DNA of 18,841 nucleotides from Cyanobacteria bacterium UBA8803 (GCA_003505715.1 DNXU01000091.1:19562-38402), one strand, 5' to 3'; counted from the first letter of the stretch, positions 8,217 through 16,533 are shown. Notes: generated from the letters alone by a model not told the origin. Translations and numbers: made by a program.

Positions 8217-10151
8217 TTATTGAGAACTTTTAGACAAAGCTTGGCTAGCATCCTGTTGGCATTTTATCGCTCTTTCATATTTTGGATTGATTCCAATGGC
8301 TGTATTGCAAGCTTCAAGAGCATCTTTATATTGTTCTAAGTTAATTAGAGCTTCACCTTTTCCCGTCCAGGCAAAAGTGTAATTTGGATCGAGTTTAATG
8401 GCTTCGTCAAATGCTGCCTTCGCTTTGTCATTATCTCCCAAATTTAATAAACTTTCTCCTCTATTATTCCACGCAGCTTTGTAATTTTTATCAATCCTTA
8501 ACAGCAATTCATAAGTATTAACTGCTTCTTGGAATTTCTGCTCTGATCCAGGCTTACTCTGCGATTTTAGATTAAGCCCTTGATCGTTTAGTGCAAGTCC
8601 TTTACAATTTAATGCTGGAGTATAGTCATCCTTAATGTCAATCGCTCTCTCAGAGTTTTTGAGAGCATCATCAGGGTTTTTCAATTTAAGTTGTGTAGAA
8701 CATAGACCAGTCCAAGCTTCATATAACCTGGGATCTATTTTGACCGCTTTCTTATAAGCTTTTTCTGCATCTGGATATTTATCATTGTTGTATAAAGATT
8801 CACCTTGACTAGATAAGGAAGCTGCTTGTACAACTGAAATAATTTTTTTCGATCCAACAAACACAATAAAAATGACAGGTATTAGAGTTATAACAATGGC
8901 TGTAACACATCCAATGTTTATACCTCTTTTCCTAGGAGCCAACTTCCCCAAATCATTTAAAACCTCAGCAACTGAAGGATATTGCCGCTCCCCATCAGCA
9001 CTCACCATTTTATCCAAAATATCTGCCAGCTTGGTACTACCCTTCTCCTGCAACCACCTACGCCAAATAATATTACCATTAGCATCTCTAGGTAAACCTG
9101 AAGGATCTAAACCCGTAAGTGCTTGAATAGCAATCATTCCCACCGCACGAATATCTTTACTATATGTTTCCTCTTCAACTACCCCAAAATCAATCAAAAC
9201 AATTTTTCCATCTCGCTGACGCAACCTTAAATTGGAAGGCTTAATATTACCGTGAATTATCTCCTCCTTATGACAAAAGTCCAGAATCTCTAGTATATCC
9301 AGCAACAGGTTAATAACCTTATTTTTATTCCACTTCTGATCCGGTGTGAGTTTCTCACTCAAATCTCCACCAGCAATGAAGTCCTGAACCACATATAGTT
9401 GCTGATTTTCCTCGAAAAAAGCTAACAGTCTAGGAATCTGTTCATGATTTATATTTTCTAATATCTCAACTTTCTGTCTAAATCTATCTTGTCCTTCTGT
9501 AAGTTGCTTAACAACACATTGAGGTTGACTCTGACGACTCTTATCTTTCGCTAAATAAGTCCGACCAAACTTGCTACTCCCCAATTCCTTAATAATTTCA
9601 TAGCGTCTATCAATGATTTGCCCTGGCTTAAGATCAGAGTTTAGCAGCTCCATCGCATTTGCTAATTCTCGTGCAACCCAATTCCCATCAAAAACCGCCT
9701 CATAAATCCGATTAGCAACTACTAACCTTCCCTGCTTATTACTCACCAACCCCGAACCCAGGAGTACCTTAGATATGGGATTGCCATTTACAGCGACTCC
9801 TCCCTCCTGTAAAACTCGCTGATACAAACTCAAGAGACTAACACATTCCTTATGTCCAAGAATAGAATCGCGAATTTGACTCAGATGTTCCCCCGCCACC
9901 TGCTTTTCCCAATTTTCAATTAAACGCGATCGCACAATCTGTTCTACTATCCAGGTCTCATCTCCCTTAGGAATAGTAATTTTAGATTGAACAATAAGCT
10001 GACAAATTTTTTCGGCAAGAAATGGTTGATTACTCGTCCAAGAAATAACCTCTTGACTTACAATTAATGGACGGCTAGCAATTACACCGAATTGCTTATT
10101 GAACTCTTTAAGGAGTGCAGCAACTTTTTGTTTATCTCGTGTTAAAGTCAT
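8217..10151 (-). CDS. AAA_35-type C-terminal module fused to a degenerate Ser/Thr kinase, one TM segment and TPRs
   Basis: 644 residues in four parts. Residues 1-170 repeat the helical/winged-helix module found after the AAA_35 NTPase domain in the upstream genes (WTSNQPFLAEKICQL, LIENW, NRIYEAVF). Residues 184-405 are a Hanks-type kinase fold: Gly loop GSSKFGRTYL at 191-200, Lys215 in CVVKQL, DFG at 321-323. The catalytic HRD motif reads HGN (300-302), so the base Asp is Asn. DFG is followed after only nine residues by SKDIRAVGM, so the activation segment and the P-E-Q (APE-like) motif are absent. I call it a pseudokinase. A hydrophobic segment at 411-433 preceded by PRKRG anchors it with the kinase in the cytoplasm and about four to five TPRs (445-640) outside. 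The ATG has a GAGG 8 nt upstream and lies 12 nt after the previous gene. It is the last gene of the minus-strand operon. Confidence 0.85.
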   Translation of the reverse strand: MTLTRDKQKVAALLKEFNKQFGVIASRPLIVSQEVISWTSNQPFLAEKICQLIVQSKITIPKGDETWIVEQIVRSRLIENWEKQVAGEHLSQIRDSILGHKECVSLLSLYQRVLQEGGVAVNGNPISKVLLGSGLVSNKQGRLVVANRIYEAVFDGNWVARELANAMELLNSDLKPGQIIDRRYEIIKELGSSKFGRTYLAKDKSRQSQPQCVVKQLTEGQDRFRQKVEILENINHEQIPRLLAFFEENQQLYVVQDFIAGGDLSEKLTPDQKWNKNKVINLLLDILEILDFCHKEEIIHGNIKPSNLRLRQRDGKIVLIDFGVVEEETYSKDIRAVGMIAIQALTGLDPSGLPRDANGNIIWRRWLQEKGSTKLADILDKMVSADGERQYPSVAEVLNDLGKLAPRKRGINIGCVTAIVITLIPVIFIVFVGSKKIISVVQAASLSSQGESLYNNDKYPDAEKAYKKAVKIDPRLYEAWTGLCSTQLKLKNPDDALKNSERAIDIKDDYTPALNCKGLALNDQGLNLKSQSKPGSEQKFQEAVNTYELLLRIDKNYKAAWNNRGESLLNLGDNDKAKAAFDEAIKLDPNYTFAWTGKGEALINLEQYKDALEACNTAIGINPKYERAIKCQQDASQALSKSSQ

Positions 10152-10163
10152 ATAATTGCCTCA

Positions 10164-10835
10164 TCAATTCCATATCATGCTCTCAATTAAAAAATCACTT
10201 TCTTGTTCTTTCAAGCTTTTATTCATACTTGCCAATTCAAGTGCTATTTTCAATTCTTCTCCTTTTAACAACTGAGATTTATCCTGGCAATTAGAATCTA
10301 ACCAAGTGATTATTTTATTAGCATAAGGGCGTAAGAATATTAGCTTTTCTTCTGCCCATTTCATATTGAAAAAATTTTTGTAGATTTTGTTGCAAATAAT
10401 CAATTTATTTTCTTTCTGATCTACTAATCCTAACTTTAGTAACTCCAGATGCTCTGGAATGTCATGCTTATCTACTTGTCCCTGATGCCAAATTTGTTGA
10501 TAGCTTCTCAGCAACCAAAAAGGATCGCAATCTGGATTTTGCAGAAGGCGATCGCCAATCTCCTTTAGATGCTCCACCACTTCTGAATCCTGACAATTGT
10601 CAATTAAGTGATTTTGTACCAGTTTCTCAACTTTTTCAGCCTCCTCACCAGCCTGAATCTGAGATTCAAATTCAATTAGAAGTTGACAGACTTTTTTTGT
10701 CAGCAGAGGCTGATCCCTAGTCCATGGCAGAATCTCTTTGATTAAATTTAAGTGAGAGCTAGCAATTACTCTTAATTGAGGACTGAATCCCTTGAGGACC
10801 TCTGCCACCTCTCGTTTATATTCCTCACATCTCAT
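10164..10835 (-). CDS. Stand-alone copy of the AAA_35-associated C-terminal module
   Basis: 223 residues with no NTPase, membrane segment or signal peptide. The whole chain aligns with the module that follows the NTPase domain in the upstream neighbour: LPWTRDQPLLTKKVCQLL, GEEAEKVEKLV, LIDN, a Tyr-helix SYQQIWHQGQV, the strand pair ENKLIICNKIYKNFFNMKW, then LRPYANKIITWL and a closing LLKGEELKIAL..SDFLIESMIWN tail. That tail matches the neighbour's own C-terminus (EEYKFLIDSLVWN). The start is well supported: AAGGA overlapping the preceding TAA stop, 7 nt before the ATG, so translation is coupled. The function is not established. Its form suggests an adaptor that pairs with the same module in its neighbours, which is inference. 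The predicted fold rests on family resemblance only. Confidence 0.75.
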   Translation of the reverse strand: MRCEEYKREVAEVLKGFSPQLRVIASSHLNLIKEILPWTRDQPLLTKKVCQLLIEFESQIQAGEEAEKVEKLVQNHLIDNCQDSEVVEHLKEIGDRLLQNPDCDPFWLLRSYQQIWHQGQVDKHDIPEHLELLKLGLVDQKENKLIICNKIYKNFFNMKWAEEKLIFLRPYANKIITWLDSNCQDKSQLLKGEELKIALELASMNKSLKEQESDFLIESMIWN

Positions 10836-10845
10836 AGCAATATCC

Positions 10846-12780
10846 TTAGTTATTCCATACTAGGCTGTCAATCAGGAATTTATATTCTTCCTCATCCAAG
10901 CCCTTATTACCATTTTCCACCCATACCAATGCCCCCTGCAATTCCTCCCTATCCAAGAGTTGCTCTTTGTCCTGACTATTCGACTTTAACCAAACTTTAA
11001 ATTTTTCGGCATAAGGCCGTAGAGCGAGTAACTCCTGATCAACCCAAGTCAGATTAAAAACCTCTTTGTAGATAGGGTTAGAAACTTGTAGCTGTCCCTG
11101 CTGCTTGGATACTAACCCCATATCAAGCAATTCTAATTTTTCAAGACTTTCACTAGCTGGTAATTCTTCCCCCACTATAATTTTCTTATAGCTTTCCAGC
11201 AACCAGAAAGCACGCTCTCTGTCTTTGATCAGGCGATCGCGAATCTTTCTAAGAGGCTCTGCTGCCTCCTGAGTTTTCCAATTTTCAATCAGGCACGATC
11301 GCACCAAATTCTCAACCCACTGTTCTTCACTTCCTTCTTCTAAATCAGATTGGTCTCGAAATACAAGGTCTAAAAGCTTTAGGGTAAGATCCGGTTGATT
11401 ACCCGTCCAAGATCGCAGTTCTTCGATTACAACTAGAGGGTTTTTGACCCCCCCTCCTACCAATTCTTGAGCTTTCTCAATAGCTTGTCTTTCCGTCCCT
11501 TCTAAAGCGTTATCTTTATCTGCTGCTAGACTGGCACTCAAGAACCGATAATCATCATGACCTAAGTCTTTACCCTCTGCCCATGCTGTTGCATCTTCCA
11601 GTGCCTTTCCTCGCAACAGCAGAGATGAATCCTGATTTGACGCTAACCAAGCTTTGAGTTGTTCAGCATAGGGTCGCAGTTGATATACTTCTTTGTCAAT
11701 CCAATCTTTGTTAAAAACTTCCTGGTAAATGCGGTTATAAACTTCCAACCCTCCATTTTTATGAACCACTATTCCCGATAGTCGTAATTCTATCTGTTCG
11801 GGACTGCTATTATCTGCTGGTACTTGACCTCGCTTCAAAATTTGCTCGTACAGACTTAGTAAGCGACGTTTGCGTTTTTCATCTCTGAAAATACGATTGC
11901 GAATTGTCCTGAGATGTTCTGGCTCATCTTGGCTTTCCCAATTCTGAATTATCTGGGTTTCAACCAAGTGCTTAACTCTCTCTGCTTCAGCACCTGAAGT
12001 AATCTTTAATTTTTTACTTACAATCAGTTGGCAAAGTTTCTGCGTGAGAAAAGGTTGCCCACCTGTCCATTTTAATATTTCCCCTATAACTGCCTGGGGT
12101 TGGTCTACTTTACCCTCCAATCCCCTAACTAATGGTTTGACTTCAGATAGCTTAAACCCATTCAGTTCGATCGCTCGACCGATATTAAAAGGCGTGCGAC
12201 TTTTGTCCTCAATTAAATCAGATGGTGTTGCCACACCAATTATGGCAAACGTAAGGCGCTTGTATTCTGGATTATTAGCACGCTGATTATAGCAATAGCG
12301 GATAAAAGCAAAAAAATCGCTGGTTGGAAAATTAAGGCTAAGAACAGTATCAATTTCGTCTATAGAAATAATAATATTTTGGCGAACTTGGTTCAGCAAT
12401 ATTTCTTCAATAAACTTGCCAAAACGCCGCAAAGGGGGTAGCAAATTTTGTTCTTTCCACCAAAGCGATAGATTAAAATGTAGATCAAAACTTTTTGCTA
12501 AATTGTCAATTATACTTGCATACCATTGGTCTGCGGTATTTTGAGTGCCAAAAGCTGACAGGTCTAGCAAAGCACAAACAAACCCCTTCTCTTGAAGCTT
12601 TTTCCTAGCTCGTACCTCTAAACTGGACTTGCCCATATGTCGAGATTTAAACACATAACAAAGCTCACCAGCTTCTAGCCCTTTATACAGGTCTAGGTCA
12701 GCCTGCCGAGTCACATAACTTGGAGCCTTATCTGGTAGAGTCCTTGAAACTTGATATTCGTATGTTTCTCCATTTTCCAT
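10846..12780 (-). CDS. AAA_35 (STAND-like) NTPase with two tandem C-terminal modules
   Basis: 644 residues. The N-terminal 230 are the AAA-like domain of cyanobacteria (AAA_35): a Tyr-Val entry strand, a P-loop SRHMGKSS at 46-53 with Lys51, and a Walker B IIISIDEID at 136-144 with both acidic residues (D141, E142). The sensor-like segment is FAIIGVATPSDLI. Two copies of a roughly 190-residue helical/winged-helix module follow, about 231-420 and 447-644, each with WTG.QP.LT.KL, I.NW/IENW, IR.R, VYNRIYQEVFN/VSNPIYKEVFN and LRPYAE. In this family the NTPase plus one module usually leads into WD40 or other repeats; here a second module takes that place. It is the only NTPase of the island with an intact Walker B, so it is the likeliest ATP-driven switch. 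It lies 55 nt after the HTH gene and 10 nt before the solo module gene. Confidence 0.85.
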   Translation of the reverse strand: MENGETYEYQVSRTLPDKAPSYVTRQADLDLYKGLEAGELCYVFKSRHMGKSSLEVRARKKLQEKGFVCALLDLSAFGTQNTADQWYASIIDNLAKSFDLHFNLSLWWKEQNLLPPLRRFGKFIEEILLNQVRQNIIISIDEIDTVLSLNFPTSDFFAFIRYCYNQRANNPEYKRLTFAIIGVATPSDLIEDKSRTPFNIGRAIELNGFKLSEVKPLVRGLEGKVDQPQAVIGEILKWTGGQPFLTQKLCQLIVSKKLKITSGAEAERVKHLVETQIIQNWESQDEPEHLRTIRNRIFRDEKRKRRLLSLYEQILKRGQVPADNSSPEQIELRLSGIVVHKNGGLEVYNRIYQEVFNKDWIDKEVYQLRPYAEQLKAWLASNQDSSLLLRGKALEDATAWAEGKDLGHDDYRFLSASLAADKDNALEGTERQAIEKAQELVGGGVKNPLVVIEELRSWTGNQPDLTLKLLDLVFRDQSDLEEGSEEQWVENLVRSCLIENWKTQEAAEPLRKIRDRLIKDRERAFWLLESYKKIIVGEELPASESLEKLELLDMGLVSKQQGQLQVSNPIYKEVFNLTWVDQELLALRPYAEKFKVWLKSNSQDKEQLLDREELQGALVWVENGNKGLDEEEYKFLIDSLVWNN

Positions 12781-12835
12781 TGTCCATTCTTACCCACCAG
12801 AACGCACTGTTTCCCAACTGCTGAACCAATGATCC

Positions 12836-14086
12836 TTATTTTTTCCCTAAACGCTCACGGAAATAATTACGATATAATTTACATCGGGGAGTCACTTGAT
12901 TGCCTGCCAAGTTAACCAGTCCCATACTATGCAATTTAAACGCCTGTACAGGATTTAATTCAACCGGATTGTCCATCACCACTACCTCTCTAAAAGCTTT
13001 TCCTAACTCTGGATATTTTTCGAGATTGCCTAAATGTTCGCGCAAATGATTGCTGTAAATTCCAGCTTCAGTGTGAGCAGTTTCTAAAATCCTGTCGAGC
13101 GTAACTCCCTGAAGCTTCATGCGTTCGATAGCTAGCTGCACTAGATAAGGATGTCCACCGACAAGACTCATCAATTTTTCTATATGAGAATTATTACAAG
13201 TCAGTTCGCAACGTTTTGCTAAATCTTTGACCTGCTCGGAGTTAAACTCTGGTAAATCTACAACTACCCCCACCCCCGCTAAAGGTGAGGAATTAATATC
13301 CAATCCACCATAAACCTCCGTGGCATGTACTATGACTAGACGAAGTTTTTGCCAAATATCGCTATAGCGATCGCCTCGGTTGGCTTGGTCGTGCCAATTT
13401 CTCAGTAATCTGCAAAAATCAATCGCAATTTCTCGGTATTCAAAAACTATATCGACATTATCTAGAGCCAGAACCAAAGGACTAGCTCTATTGGCCAGCA
13501 AATACGTCTGAAAGTAATTTGTAGTATTATAATTGCACGCTAATATATCTGCCCAAGAAGAATTTAACTGATTGGGCAACCCTAACTCCTGACCGACAGC
13601 GGCACAGAACCACTGGGAAAACTTCTCTAGGTCAGTGAAAACCGTGTTATCTGCTAGCTCAAAGCTCAAAGTCACCGTCTCATAGCCCTGCTTTTCAGCA
13701 TAACTGAGTACCCGCCGCATCAACCAAGTTTTGCCCATCTGCTGGGGCGCTTTAATCCGCAACAGTGCCCCCGACTTGACAATAGCCTGGTAGCAGTTAG
13801 ACTCAGTTGGGGGGCGATCCACATAAAACGATGAATCTCCACTATCAGGCTGATATGGCTCATCACTCAACTCAGTCGCGATATCTTTCCAGTCAAGCCC
13901 CAATTTGTCACAAATTTGGACAAAATTGGCAAAATCAACAGGTTTGCCATTGAGAAAGTTGACAACGGTAGAGCGAGCCATTTCTATCTTCTTAGCGAAA
14001 GCCTCCTGGTTAGGAAAGCCATGACGCTTGAGAGCCAATTTTACTGTTTTGATGAATTTTCGGTCAACTCTGAGCGATCGCGACAT
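12836..14086 (-). CDS. HTH-AAA_35 NTPase (XRE-like DNA-binding domain fused to AAA-like domain)
   Basis: 416 residues. Residues 8-70 are a Cro/C1-type HTH (NQEAFAKKIEMARSTVVNFL, then LDWKDIA). A linker ending FYVDRPPTESNCY leads to the AAA_35 domain: P-loop APQQMGKT at 113-120 (Lys119), Walker B LVLALDNVD at 203-211. Asp209 is kept, but the usual Glu of the family's LDEVD is Asn210. After it come HATEVYGGLDINSSPLAGVG and VGGHPYLVQLAIER, and a winged-helix end (HSMGLV...PRCKLYRNYFRERL). The proteins of this layout are common in cyanobacteria and annotated only as AAA-like. The C-terminal 320 residues are roughly two-thirds identical by eye to the caspase-fused protein encoded next door, so the two are paralogues with exchanged N-termini. 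It probably binds DNA and may regulate the operon it heads; that is inferred. Confidence 0.88.
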   Translation of the reverse strand: MSRSLRVDRKFIKTVKLALKRHGFPNQEAFAKKIEMARSTVVNFLNGKPVDFANFVQICDKLGLDWKDIATELSDEPYQPDSGDSSFYVDRPPTESNCYQAIVKSGALLRIKAPQQMGKTWLMRRVLSYAEKQGYETVTLSFELADNTVFTDLEKFSQWFCAAVGQELGLPNQLNSSWADILACNYNTTNYFQTYLLANRASPLVLALDNVDIVFEYREIAIDFCRLLRNWHDQANRGDRYSDIWQKLRLVIVHATEVYGGLDINSSPLAGVGVVVDLPEFNSEQVKDLAKRCELTCNNSHIEKLMSLVGGHPYLVQLAIERMKLQGVTLDRILETAHTEAGIYSNHLREHLGNLEKYPELGKAFREVVVMDNPVELNPVQAFKLHSMGLVNLAGNQVTPRCKLYRNYFRERLGKK

Positions 14087-14444
14087 AACTTATACCAAGT
14101 TGCCTACTATCTGACAGCACCCGAATCTGGCCAATGCTCCACCTAGGTTTTGCTATTATGCCTCTCGGCGCATGGTTTGATATCAATTCTAATCATATAA
14201 AATTTCTGGCTATAATAAGTCTTTCTCTACCATAAATCACTCAAAACTCAGTCAGCTAAAAATAAAATCTCCATGGGGACTTCCCAAAAATAAACGCTCC
14301 AGGAGGAGGGCGAGTCAACAGATTTAATGAGTTACCCTATTTACCCTGGAAGGCGACTTGCCCCTACATTAGATACTTTTTTATTGGGAACCTCCCTTAT
14401 CCCTATGCTTGTTAAGCAGGTGGACACAAGTAAACCTCACACGC

Positions 14445-14477
14445 AGAAGTCGGGTTTCTTCAAGAAACCCGACTTCT
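14445..14477. repeat. Near-perfect 33-bp palindrome (AGAAGTCGGGTTTCTT arms)
   Basis: 16-bp arms at 14445-14460 and 14462-14477 are perfectly complementary around a single C. This AAGTCGGGTTTCT hairpin is a dispersed intergenic repeat I recognise from cyanobacterial genomes. It could fold in RNA and lies 135 bp past the caspase gene stop, but it has no T-run. Confidence 0.75.
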
Positions 14478-14506
14478 CGTCCTTAACGTCAATACTGGTT
14501 GGGGCT

Positions 14507-14573
14507 GGGTGAAGCATTTGGATAGGGATATCCTGGTTTATTGACTGGCATTAGTCCCCCAAATGCTTCACCC
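14507..14573. repeat. MITE-like inverted repeat with 15-bp perfect arms
   Basis: GGGTGAAGCATTTGG (14507-14521) is perfectly repeated in inverse as CCAAATGCTTCACCC (14559-14573), with a 37-bp spacer. It is 39 bp downstream of the caspase-NTPase stop and could also act as a transcript-end structure. It resembles the GGGGCGAAGCATT-type repeats dispersed in cyanobacterial genomes. Confidence 0.7.
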
Positions 14574-14611
14574 CTACAAATCCTTTGTCTCATTCTTAGG
14601 GTCAAAATAGA

Positions 14612-16426
14612 TCAATTACTTAGGCGATCTCGGAAATACTTGCGGTATAGTTCACAGCTAGGCGTTGGGTTGTCTCCTTCTAGCTTGATCAGACCCATTC
14701 CTTTTAACTGAAACGCTGCTACTGACTCTAAGACAATTGGCTTGTCCGCCATCACTACCTTGGCGAACGCTTGCTTCAATTCGGAACGTCGTTTAAGATT
14801 AACCAAATGATGGCGTAGATGCTCGCTGTAAATTCCTGCTTCTGTATGAGCTTCTAGCAAAACCCGATCAAGCGTAACTCTGTGACGCCTCACATTTTCG
14901 ATAGCTAGCTGTACCAGATAAGGATGTCCTCCTACAATACTCATCAATTTCTCTACATCAGAATCATTCCAAGCTAGTTCATGACGTTGCGCTAAATCTT
15001 TGATCTCCTCCGATTTAAACTCTCGTAAATCTACAACTACCCCTACCCCAGCTAGAGGTGAGGAATTAATATCTAATGCACCATAAACCTCCGTTGAGTG
15101 TACGATGACTAGACGGAGTTTTTGCCAAATCTCGCTATAGCGATCTGCTCTAGTAGGCTGATCGTGCCAACTTCTGAGGAGCTTACAAAAGTCTATCGCA
15201 ATTTCAGGATGTTCAAATACTCGATCGACGTTATTGAGAGCCAGAACCACAGGGCTAGTAATTTTGTCCAAAAGATAACTCTGGAAATAAACAGTGGTGT
15301 TGTAGTTACATCCCAATATATTTTCCCAAAAATCAGCCAACTGATTGGGCAGCCCCAGTTCCTTACTAACAACCACACAAAACCACTTTAAAAATTTCTC
15401 TATATCGGTTAACACGCTAAGATCGGCTATTTCCAAATTCAAGGTCACTGTTTTATAGCCCTGCTCTCTAGCATACTGGAGAACCCTATCCATCAGCCAT
15501 GTCTTACCCATCTGCTGGGGCGCTTTAATCCGTAACAAGGCTCCGGGCTTGACTATAGTACGATCGCAGTCAGATTCAATATGAGGGCGCTCCACATAAA
15601 ATTTAGAGTCTCTTCTGCGAGTTTGACCTCCCTTAAATAAAGCAATTGCAAAGTCTTCAGCACCTATGTCAAAGTAAGGATTCTGTTTTTTCCCCTTATA
15701 CAAGGTAGCAACTTTATTACATACATTATCACTCAGATGATTCATCAAGTGAGAAACCTTCACCACCGCATCACCATGTTTATTACATGCACCCTTAAGT
15801 GCTTCAATCAAGTAATAGGTATAGACGCTCAATGAGCCATCAGGCAACATCCATGATTTCTCTTCTCCCCGACAAGAAGTAAATACTACTCTACCCTCAC
15901 CTTGCTTGAGTTTCTCAATCAAAGCATCAGGGGGAGCCTTCTGCACAAAACTAGTAGGGATATCCTTAGATGTTGCCATTCCTTCAGCATGACAGCTATC
16001 AATGATGACCAACAACCGTTTCGCTTGAATCTGGCGCACAGCATTGGTAAAGTCTTTCGCACTTAGAGCCGAACTAGCAAGCCGATCTTCGTTACTATTA
16101 TCAATATCATGCTGTAGCAAATAATAGCGCTCGTATCGCTTATCCAGCCAACCATGTCCTGAATAGTAAACGATCGCAGTCGCTTCTGGATCGGCTTCAG
16201 CTTGCTTCTTCAGCCATTCTAGTCCATCTATAATGGCCCAGCGGGCAGCTTGCTGATCGTGAAGTAAACGAATATGTTCTGCATCATAAGCACAAAACTC
16301 AGGGTGAATTAATACCTCGTGGAGTGCTTTAATATCCTTAACAGTTGTTGGCAATGATAGTTTAGGAACAGCAGACTCACCAACACCACAGAGTAAGGCA
16401 TAGCCGTGGTTAAATGTCTTGTTCAT
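14612..16426 (-). CDS. Caspase-family peptidase fused to AAA_35 NTPase
   Basis: 604 residues. Residues 5-265 are a Peptidase_C14 (caspase/metacaspase-like) domain: YALLCGVG strand, VYYSGHGW with catalytic His91, LLVIIDSCHAEGM with catalytic Cys145, then VVFTSCRGEEKSW and a SLSVYTYYLIEAL helix. The dyad is complete. A short linker with FYVERPHIESDC leads to an AAA_35 domain from about 275: P-loop APQQMGKT at 302-309 (Lys308), Walker B VVLALNNVD at 393-401, where both expected acidic residues are Asn (N398, N399). The C-terminus is a winged-helix-like end (KGMGLI...PSCELYRKYFRDRL). The NTPase half is a close paralogue of the HTH-NTPase next door. Caspase-STAND fusions act as stimulus-gated proteases in bacterial conflict and cell-death systems; that function here is inferred. 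There is no signal peptide, so it is cytoplasmic. Confidence 0.92.
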   Translation of the reverse strand: MNKTFNHGYALLCGVGESAVPKLSLPTTVKDIKALHEVLIHPEFCAYDAEHIRLLHDQQAARWAIIDGLEWLKKQAEADPEATAIVYYSGHGWLDKRYERYYLLQHDIDNSNEDRLASSALSAKDFTNAVRQIQAKRLLVIIDSCHAEGMATSKDIPTSFVQKAPPDALIEKLKQGEGRVVFTSCRGEEKSWMLPDGSLSVYTYYLIEALKGACNKHGDAVVKVSHLMNHLSDNVCNKVATLYKGKKQNPYFDIGAEDFAIALFKGGQTRRRDSKFYVERPHIESDCDRTIVKPGALLRIKAPQQMGKTWLMDRVLQYAREQGYKTVTLNLEIADLSVLTDIEKFLKWFCVVVSKELGLPNQLADFWENILGCNYNTTVYFQSYLLDKITSPVVLALNNVDRVFEHPEIAIDFCKLLRSWHDQPTRADRYSEIWQKLRLVIVHSTEVYGALDINSSPLAGVGVVVDLREFKSEEIKDLAQRHELAWNDSDVEKLMSIVGGHPYLVQLAIENVRRHRVTLDRVLLEAHTEAGIYSEHLRHHLVNLKRRSELKQAFAKVVMADKPIVLESVAAFQLKGMGLIKLEGDNPTPSCELYRKYFRDRLSN

Positions 16427-16533
16427 AAGACCGAATAGTTTTGAAAACCAATTTTACTTGTTCGATCAACTTGAAGCGATCGCACTTGTTATCAATATAA
16501 ACAAGTCTTGAGGTTAAAGAACCTTTGTCAAAC

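Larger units (their letters stand above)
14087..14611. other. Repeat-filled intergenic region (525 bp) between the NTPase paralogues
   Basis: It separates the end of the caspase-NTPase gene from the start of the HTH-NTPase gene, so it should contain the latter's promoter, but I see no convincing -35/-10 pair. ACTTATACCAA at 14088-14098 touches the HTH gene start and equals the end of the element at 18601-18611. Two strong inverted repeats lie at 14445-14477 and 14507-14573. AACTCAGTCAG at 14245-14255 recurs upstream of the caspase gene. Short frames here run through repeats and are not credible genes. Confidence 0.6.

Noticed and set aside
9165..9250. Frameshift or sequencing error as the cause of the missing kinase activation loop
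   Set aside because: The reading frame continues in register from DFG into SKDIRAVGM and the rest of the kinase C-lobe, and no lost segment is found in another frame nearby.
12044..12286. 80-codon plus-strand frame opposite the AAA_35 NTPase
   Set aside because: It is a shadow of the NTPase coding strand, which has clear Walker motifs; no start signal or family match.
14327..14512. 61-codon plus-strand frame in the gap between NTPase genes
   Set aside because: It runs through the 14445-14477 palindrome, which it translates as a KSGFFKKPDFSS stretch typical of repeat-derived false genes, and it has no recognisable domain.
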